This document shows, piece by piece, positions 41,217-45,522 of a stretch of 45,522 nucleotides of DNA. The position numbers and the translations under genes are program-made. How positions within the stretch are numbered: position 1 is the stretch's first letter; each line of letters starts with the position of its first letter. The notes under the pieces were generated by a model, which was not told the DNA's origin, made no database searches, and saw nothing but the letters and a program-made list of their open reading frames with translations. The DNA is from Candidatus Methanomethylophilaceae archaeon (lineage in GTDB: Archaea > Thermoplasmatota > Thermoplasmata > Methanomassiliicoccales > Methanomethylophilaceae), in the NCBI GenBank assembly GCA_944321505.1, contig CALULN010000009.1, positions 1 through 45,522 of the forward strand, in the 5' to 3' direction.

Positions 41217-42167
41217 ATGGAGAGGATAACGGTATACGAGCTGGAATCGATGTACAGGGACTCCTTCCGCATAACCGGCTTCCGCTTCGGCGAAGGGGAG
41301 AAGACCATGTGCATCGTCGGCTCCATGAGGGGCAACGAGGTGCAGCAGCTGTACTGCTGCTCGCAGCTGGTCAACCGCCTCAAGAGCCTTGAGGCAAGGG
41401 GGCACATCGCCGAGGGGAGGTCCATCACCGTCATCCCCTGCGTGAACCCCTATTCAATGAACATCGGCAAGAGGTTCTGGCCCACCGACAACTCCGACAT
41501 CAACCGCATGTTCCCCGGATACGACCTGGGGGAGACCACTCAGCGCATCGCTGACGGCCTCTTCCGCGAGATCTCCGATTACAGATACGGGGTGCAGTTC
41601 GCCAGCTATCACACGCCGGGGAGGTTCACGCCCCATGTCAGGATGATGCGCACCGGGTTCGAGAGCGTGGAGGATGCCAAATCCTTCGGCCTCCCCTATG
41701 TGCTCATCGTCGACCCCGTGCCTTTCGACTCCGGCACACTGAACTACAACTGGCAGATCTGGGAGACCAAGGCATTCTCCCTGTACACCCCGGAGACCAC
41801 CCGCATCGACAGGATAAGCGCCACCAGGGTGATCAACAGCGTCACCCGCTTCCTCACCCGCATCGGTGCGATCACGTACCACGGCCGCGCCGGCCATCAG
41901 TCCGACGTTATCGAGGAGGACCATCTCATCAGCATACAGACCCCCGAAGCGGGCATCTTCGAGCCCATGACCGAGGTGGAGGCCCAGGTCTCCGAGGGGG
42001 ACCTCATCGCCAGGGTTCTGGATCCGTACGAGGGCGATGTGCGCTGCGAGATCCGCGCAGTGTGCGACGGAGTGGTGTTCTTCAGGCATTCCGACCCCCT
42101 TGTGTACGCGGACACCGTCGTCTGCAGACTCATCCCGCTGGGAGAGTTCAAGCCCCTCCGCGGCTGA
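41217..42167 (+). CDS. AstE/AspA-type paralogue with altered zinc motif
   Basis: A 316-residue second member of the deacylase family, 4 bp after the first. The family segment DINRMFPGYD is kept, as is the C-terminal beta domain (EAGIFEPMTEVEAQVSEGDLIARV). However, the usual GTHGDE reads GSMRGNE, so the first zinc histidine is Arg38, while Glu41 remains; the second region reads FASYHT and retains a histidine. It may bind metal differently or act as a non-catalytic partner of its neighbour. A GCGGAA/TTCCGC hairpin follows the stop and closes the five-gene unit. Confidence 0.8.
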   Translation: MERITVYELESMYRDSFRITGFRFGEGEKTMCIVGSMRGNEVQQLYCCSQLVNRLKSLEARGHIAEGRSITVIPCVNPYSMNIGKRFWPTDNSDINRMFPGYDLGETTQRIADGLFREISDYRYGVQFASYHTPGRFTPHVRMMRTGFESVEDAKSFGLPYVLIVDPVPFDSGTLNYNWQIWETKAFSLYTPETTRIDRISATRVINSVTRFLTRIGAITYHGRAGHQSDVIEEDHLISIQTPEAGIFEPMTEVEAQVSEGDLIARVLDPYEGDVRCEIRAVCDGVVFFRHSDPLVYADTVVCRLIPLGEFKPLRG

Positions 42168-42168
42168 T

Positions 42169-42184
42169 GCGGAATCCGTTCCGC
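42169..42184 (+). terminator. Short hairpin at the end of the ATP-grasp unit
   Basis: GCGGAA (42169-42174) and TTCCGC (42179-42184) pair around TCCG. No T-run follows immediately; TTTTTAGG comes 20 bp later, where it may serve as the sstT TATA box. Confidence 0.4.
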
Positions 42185-42241
42185 CGCCCATCCGGCAATC
42201 GGAATGGTTTTTAGGGTAACCGGGATAAGGGGCGCGAGACA

Positions 42242-43477
42242 ATGGGTTTGCTGCAGGTATACGAGAGGTGGACCTCCATCAATCTGGTGGTCCGCATAGT
42301 CGCCGGTCTGATCATCGGTTCCGTCCTGGCGCTCACCGTCCCCGGCATAGCCCCCATATCCCTGCTGGGCACGCTGTTCGTCAAGGCTCTGACGGCCATC
42401 GCGCCCATCCTCGTCTTCGTGCTCATCGCCAGCTCCCTGGCCGGTTCCGGTCACGGGCTGGGTTCCAAATTCGAGAAGGTCCTCATCCTCTACATCGGGA
42501 GCACTCTGATCGCATCCTTCGTCGCAGTGGTCATGAGCTACGCCTTCCCGCTCACCGTCACACTCATCGATCCCGATACCAGCGAGACAGTCTCCGGGAC
42601 ATGGGAGCTCATCAGCGGCATCATCACAGGCATATTCACCAACCCTGTCACCGCGATAATGGATGCCAATTACCTCAGCATCCTCTTCTGGTCCGCCATC
42701 GTGGGATTCTTCATCAAGTCTCTCCGCTCGGAAACGCTGAAGAACATCTTCCAGGAAGGGTCCCAGGTGGTGACCATGATAATCAGGACCATCATCCAGT
42801 TCGCGCCACTGGGTATCATGGGTCTTATCTACAACACAGTGTCCACCAACGGCCTGGAGATCTTCGCCGAGTACGGCGCTCTCATCCTCCTGCTGGTGGG
42901 ATGCATGCTCATCGTCATGTTCGTCACCAACCCGGTCATCGGCGGCATACTCATGCGCAGGAACCCGTACCCGCTGCTCCTCAGATGCCTGAGGGACAGC
43001 GCTATCACGGCGTTCTTCACCAGGAGCTCCGCCGCCAACATCCCGGTCAACATGTCCCTCTGCGAGAGGCTGGGTCTGGACAAGTCGTTCTATTCTGTAT
43101 CCATCCCTCTGGGCGCCACCATCAACATGAACGGCGCCGCCATAACCATCGCCGTGATGTCCCTCTGCGCGGCGTTCACGCTGGGCATGGACGTCCCGGT
43201 GATCCTGGCCATCCTGATGTGCTTCATCGCCACCGTTGCCGCCTGCGGCGCATCCGGCGTCAGCGGCGGATCGCTGCTGCTTATCCCGTTGGCATGCTCG
43301 ATGCTCAACATCGGCAATGACGTGGCCATGCAGATGGTGGCCATCGGATTCATCATCGGGGTCATCCAGGACTCTCTGGAGACGTCGCTCAACTCCTCCG
43401 CGGATGTGTACTTCACGGCTGTCGCCGAAGTCGCGGATGCCCGCAAGCGGAGAGAGTATCTGGAGCTGAACCTCTGA
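42242..43477 (+). CDS. sstT: Serine/threonine:sodium symporter, DAACS family
   Basis: A 411-residue membrane transporter with about eight transmembrane helices and two re-entrant loops. The serine-rich hairpin FFTRSSAANIPVN, the motif GATINMNGAAI, and the last-helix motif ACGASGVSGGSLLLIP with DSLETSLNSSADVYF are typical of SstT, the sodium-coupled serine and threonine importer of the dicarboxylate/amino acid symporter family. ATG 42242 gives the family start LLQVYERWTSINLVVRI. It lies 74 bp after the ATP-grasp unit behind a possible promoter, so joint regulation is only suggested by position. Such transporters are uncommon in methanogens. Confidence 0.92.
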   Translation: MGLLQVYERWTSINLVVRIVAGLIIGSVLALTVPGIAPISLLGTLFVKALTAIAPILVFVLIASSLAGSGHGLGSKFEKVLILYIGSTLIASFVAVVMSYAFPLTVTLIDPDTSETVSGTWELISGIITGIFTNPVTAIMDANYLSILFWSAIVGFFIKSLRSETLKNIFQEGSQVVTMIIRTIIQFAPLGIMGLIYNTVSTNGLEIFAEYGALILLLVGCMLIVMFVTNPVIGGILMRRNPYPLLLRCLRDSAITAFFTRSSAANIPVNMSLCERLGLDKSFYSVSIPLGATINMNGAAITIAVMSLCAAFTLGMDVPVILAILMCFIATVAACGASGVSGGSLLLIPLACSMLNIGNDVAMQMVAIGFIIGVIQDSLETSLNSSADVYFTAVAEVADARKRREYLELNL

Positions 43478-43562
43478 TCTCTTCTCTGAATCTTATATTC
43501 TGAGGGGCTGACAATCAATCGACATAGCCAGGTGTATCTTCTCCGGTCTGCGATAGAGGGGA

Positions 43563-43599
43563 TTTGTAAAATCTGAAGTGCAACTTCAAAATTTACAAA
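43563..43599. promoter_or_regulatory. 37-bp palindrome at the DUF4143 gene promoter
   Basis: TTTGTAAA (43563-43570) and TGAAGT (43574-43579) are mirrored by ACTTCA (43583-43588) and TTTACAAA (43592-43599); only the three-base blocks between them differ. The right outer arm lies about 25-32 bp before ATG 43624, in the TATA position. Confidence 0.6.
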
Positions 43600-43623
43600 A
43601 ACTCAGAACGCATCCTCAACACG

Positions 43624-44856
43624 ATGATTCCGCGGACGGTTCTAACGTCGATAGAGGAGAGCATCAGGTTCAAACCGGTGACTCTGGTGACCGGAGCACG
43701 TCAGGTGGGTAAGACGACCCTCTGCCGGCTCATCGCCGAGAAGCACGGATTCGGATACGTGTCTTTGGCCACAGGCAGCGAGAGGGCTATGGCTGTCCGG
43801 GATCCGGAGATGTTCCTGCGCCTCCATCCCGCACCCGTCATCATCGACGAGATCCAGTACGCTCCGGGTCTCTTCGAGGCCATACAGGGCATTGTGGACG
43901 CCAGGAAGCTTGAGACCGGTCAAAATGCCGGCATGTACATCCTCGCGGGCAGTCAAATCCACCGGCTGATGGAGGGTGTGACTCAATCCATGGCGGGCAG
44001 GGTCGGCATCATCGAGATGTCCCCGCTAAGCATGAGCGAGGTCCTCGGCCGCGACGAGAAGCCGTTCGTAGTCGATTTTGAAAGCAACATACGCAGAGCC
44101 ATGGAGCATGTCCTATCGGTAGATGACGTCTACGGGATGATCGTCCGCGGAATGTATCCCGAGCTCCATGACCAGCCGGGGCTGAAAGCATCCAAGTTCT
44201 ACTCCGACTATGTGGACACCTACATAGAACGCGACGTGTCCGAGCTGATTGCTCTGAAGGACAAGCTGAAGTTCAGGCAGTTCATGGAGTACCTGGCTTC
44301 GGTAACGGGCCAGGAGCTGGTGTACGACAGCATCGCCGGTGCGATAGGTGTGAGCGTCCACACAATCCAATCCTGGCTAGGGGTCCTTGTTGCGGGAGAG
44401 ATCGTCCGTCTGCTGCAGCCCTATTTCGAAAGGTCCAATGTCAAGCGCATCGTGAAGCGCCCGAAGATATACTTCTGCGACACGGGTCTCGCCTGCTATC
44501 TCGCCAAGGTCTTCGACGCACAGACGCTCCGCGTAGGGTATCTGGGCGGCCACATGGTGGAGACGTTCGTTGTCAACGAGATCATGAAGACGTACTCCAA
44601 CAACACCGAGGAGGCAGGTTTCTACTACTACCGCGATTCGCAGAGGTACGAGATCGATCTCCTGATCCTGAGAGATGGCAGGCTCTCGCTGATAGAATGC
44701 AAGGCGGGGATGACGTACGACTCATCGGACGTGAAGGCGTTCTCGAGATTGGAGAATTCGGATTACGAAGTAGGCCCTTCGTGCATCATCTGCCTCACCG
44801 ACAGGGCGTATCCTTTGAAGCCGGGGGTCTACGCTCTCCCTGTATCTTCCATCTGA
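43624..44856 (+). CDS. AAA ATPase with DUF4143 domain
   Basis: A 410-residue protein. The N-terminal AAA_14-type ATPase has Walker A GARQVGKTT (24-32) and Walker B PVIIDEIQYAP (71-81), with sensor GSQIHRLM. The middle has YIERDVSELIALKDKLKFRQFM and a winged-helix-like segment. The C-terminal DUF4143 domain ends with a nuclease-like core: ETFVVNEI, EIDLLI and LIECKAG, where Glu, Asp and Glu-x-Lys match the PD-(D/E)xK pattern. The family is abundant in anaerobes and of unknown function; defence or DNA-processing roles are speculation. It stands alone under a large palindrome, which suggests autoregulation. Confidence 0.88.
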   Translation: MIPRTVLTSIEESIRFKPVTLVTGARQVGKTTLCRLIAEKHGFGYVSLATGSERAMAVRDPEMFLRLHPAPVIIDEIQYAPGLFEAIQGIVDARKLETGQNAGMYILAGSQIHRLMEGVTQSMAGRVGIIEMSPLSMSEVLGRDEKPFVVDFESNIRRAMEHVLSVDDVYGMIVRGMYPELHDQPGLKASKFYSDYVDTYIERDVSELIALKDKLKFRQFMEYLASVTGQELVYDSIAGAIGVSVHTIQSWLGVLVAGEIVRLLQPYFERSNVKRIVKRPKIYFCDTGLACYLAKVFDAQTLRVGYLGGHMVETFVVNEIMKTYSNNTEEAGFYYYRDSQRYEIDLLILRDGRLSLIECKAGMTYDSSDVKAFSRLENSDYEVGPSCIICLTDRAYPLKPGVYALPVSSI

Positions 44857-44988
44857 CCGTCACATCGGGACCCTGTCACCATTCAGTGTGGCTGATGGCC
44901 GTACTTTCGAAGAACGGTCCGCAGAGCCCTTGGGATTCACCTCATGCGATAACGGCTCGGAAAACGATGAGCCAGTAGGTGAAAAAAG

Positions 44989-45074
44989 CGCGGAGAGGGA
45001 GATTCGAACTCCCGGGGAGTTGCCTCCACCGGTTTTCAAGACCGGCGCCGTGGGCCAAACTTAGCTATCTCCGC
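44989..45074 (-). tRNA. tRNA-Ser (anticodon UGA)
   Basis: Read on the minus strand, the acceptor GCGGAGA pairs with TCTCCGC, followed by discriminator G as expected for serine. The anticodon loop is CTTGAAA within GGTCTTGAAAACC, so the anticodon is TGA. The variable arm GGAGGCAACTCC is long, as in class II tRNAs, and the T arm contains GTTCGAAT. There is no intron, and CCA is not encoded. TATAAAAG (45099-45106, minus-strand promoter) lies about 28 bp upstream. Confidence 0.93.
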
Positions 45075-45098
45075 CTGTCACGAACAATCACCCGCTTG

Positions 45099-45106
45099 TA
45101 TAAAAG
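45099..45106 (-). promoter_or_regulatory. TATA-like box for tRNA-Ser
   Basis: The minus strand reads CTTTTATA, centred about 28 bp before the mature tRNA 5' end. Confidence 0.55.
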
Positions 45107-45163
45107 ACATCCCAGTGGGCTCCGAGCCGTGGATCCTTCACACCTCATACCATACTCGGTTGG

Positions 45164-45187
45164 TAAATTAATATTGAGATTAATTTA
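45164..45187. promoter_or_regulatory. Perfect AT-only inverted repeat upstream of the small membrane protein
   Basis: TAAATTAAT (45164-45172) and ATTAATTTA (45179-45187) pair exactly around ATTGAG. A TATA-like TTTATTATA (45184-45192) overlaps the right arm, about 40 bp before ATG 45228. Confidence 0.5.
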
Positions 45188-45227
45188 TTATAGAATCAAA
45201 TAATAACACCAGCAGTGAAGTGGTGAG

Positions 45228-45422
45228 ATGGCCAGCGACGACGAGAGGATCGCTAAGTACTTCGGCAACCGCCGGGCCGACAACAACGATATGATAGAAC
45301 TGCCCAGCGGGACGTACCGCGGTGTGCTGAAAGGCGCACTCATCTTCCTGGCGGGCATCGCAATTATCCTGCTGATCTGGCAGGGGTACAGCTGGTACTC
45401 CGACACGGCTGCAGCTGCTTGA
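45228..45422 (+). CDS. Small single-pass membrane protein, unknown function
   Basis: A 64-residue protein. Residues 1-32 are polar and charged (DDERIAKYFGNRRADNND). Residues 34-52 form one hydrophobic helix (GALIFLAGIAIILLIWQGY), and the end is short with Ala repeats. GGTGAG directly before ATG 45228 is a good ribosome-binding site, and a TATA-like box lies upstream, so it is probably real despite its size. By the positive-inside rule the basic N-terminal half should be cytoplasmic. I do not recognise the family. Confidence 0.7.
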   Translation: MASDDERIAKYFGNRRADNNDMIELPSGTYRGVLKGALIFLAGIAIILLIWQGYSWYSDTAAAA

Positions 45423-45433
45423 TGCGGGACTCT

Positions 45434-45463
45434 TTCCAAAACCCTTCCAAAACCCCTTCCAAA
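45434..45463. repeat. Three imperfect tandem copies of a 12-nt unit
   Basis: The unit TTCCAAAACCC occurs twice and is followed by a third partial TTCCAAAC, spaced 12 bp apart. It lies between the small membrane protein and the next gene. TCGATT (45466-45471) and AATCGA (45475-45480) follow as a small hairpin. Confidence 0.5.
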
Positions 45464-45490
45464 CTTCGATTCGCAATCGAGAGGATCATC

Positions 45491-45522
45491 ATGGCATGTC
45501 CGGTGTGCCGCAGTGAACTGAG
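45491..45522 (+). CDS. Start of a probable zinc-ribbon protein (cut by window end)
   Basis: Only ten codons are present: MACPVCRSEL. The CPVC pair right after the start is typical of zinc-ribbon proteins of this order. GAGAGG lies 7 bp upstream (45479-45484), a reasonable ribosome-binding site. Nothing further can be said because the window ends here. Confidence 0.4.
   Translation, partial: MACPVCRSEL

Noticed and set aside
1-45522. CRISPR array, rRNA genes, prophage or integrated plasmid
   Set aside because: No regularly spaced repeats, rRNA motifs, integrase or phage structural genes were seen. The only tandem repeat is the short 12-nt one at 45434-45463.

Overview
The window is archaeal DNA, most likely a chromosome piece from a methylotrophic methanogen of the order Methanomassiliicoccales (Thermoplasmatota). 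The signs are a methanol methyltransferase pair (mtaC-mtaB), archaeal replication factor C large subunit with a C-terminal PIP box, archaeal 4-demethylwyosine synthase, archaeal-type GluRS, a UbiD enzyme of the kind used in the archaeal mevalonate pathway, and many genes with a TATA-like box about 25 bp upstream of the start codon (leaderless transcripts). The DNA is GC-rich with AT-rich promoter islands, and TGA is by far the commonest stop codon. No pyrrolysine or methylamine genes are in the window, so the genus cannot be fixed.

Layout. 1-4.3 kb: the end of glyA, a coiled-coil protein, an iron unit (DtxR regulator fused to FeoA, then FeoB) and a cut-off HipA-like remnant. 4.2-9.3 kb: gltX, divergent from a UbiD decarboxylase and an overlapping flavodoxin/ferredoxin protein, then TrpB2. 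9.4-13.1 kb: an ABC ATPase, a zinc-ribbon membrane protein, rfcL and taw1. 13.2-16.4 kb: an iron-sulfur flavoprotein divergent from an HxlR regulator, an HprK-like P-loop protein and LarC. 16.4-20.7 kb (minus strand): an MtaA-like methyl transfer protein, SfsA and two uncharacterised zinc-binding proteins. 20.7-24.7 kb: a QueG-like Fe-S protein facing a three-gene minus-strand unit headed by a transposase-like gene.

24.7-27.2 kb holds mtaCB behind a long regulatory region with two inverted repeats. 27.3-34 kb holds a DUF2284 protein, an SDR, a YeiH-type exporter, a degenerate tail copy of a surface protein, the intact 699-residue surface protein, and a NifX-like and CooC-like pair. 34-37.5 kb holds RarA and HtpG, two bacterial-looking genes. 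37.5-43.5 kb holds a compact unit of circularly permuted ATP-grasp, alpha-E, transglutaminase and two AstE/AspA-type hydrolases, followed by an SstT-type amino-acid symporter. The end has a DUF4143 ATPase under a large palindrome, tRNA-Ser(UGA), a tiny membrane protein and the first codons of a zinc-ribbon gene.

Working together: MtaB and MtaC move the methanol methyl group to a corrinoid, and an MtaA-type protein (one candidate lies at 16.4-17.5 kb) would pass it to coenzyme M. FeoB, LarC, CooC-like, NifX-like and several Fe-S flavoproteins fit a metal-rich anaerobic metabolism. The most promising little-described system is the 37.5-42.2 kb peptide ligase/transglutaminase/deacylase unit. A second theme is long AT-rich palindromes lying on promoters across the window.
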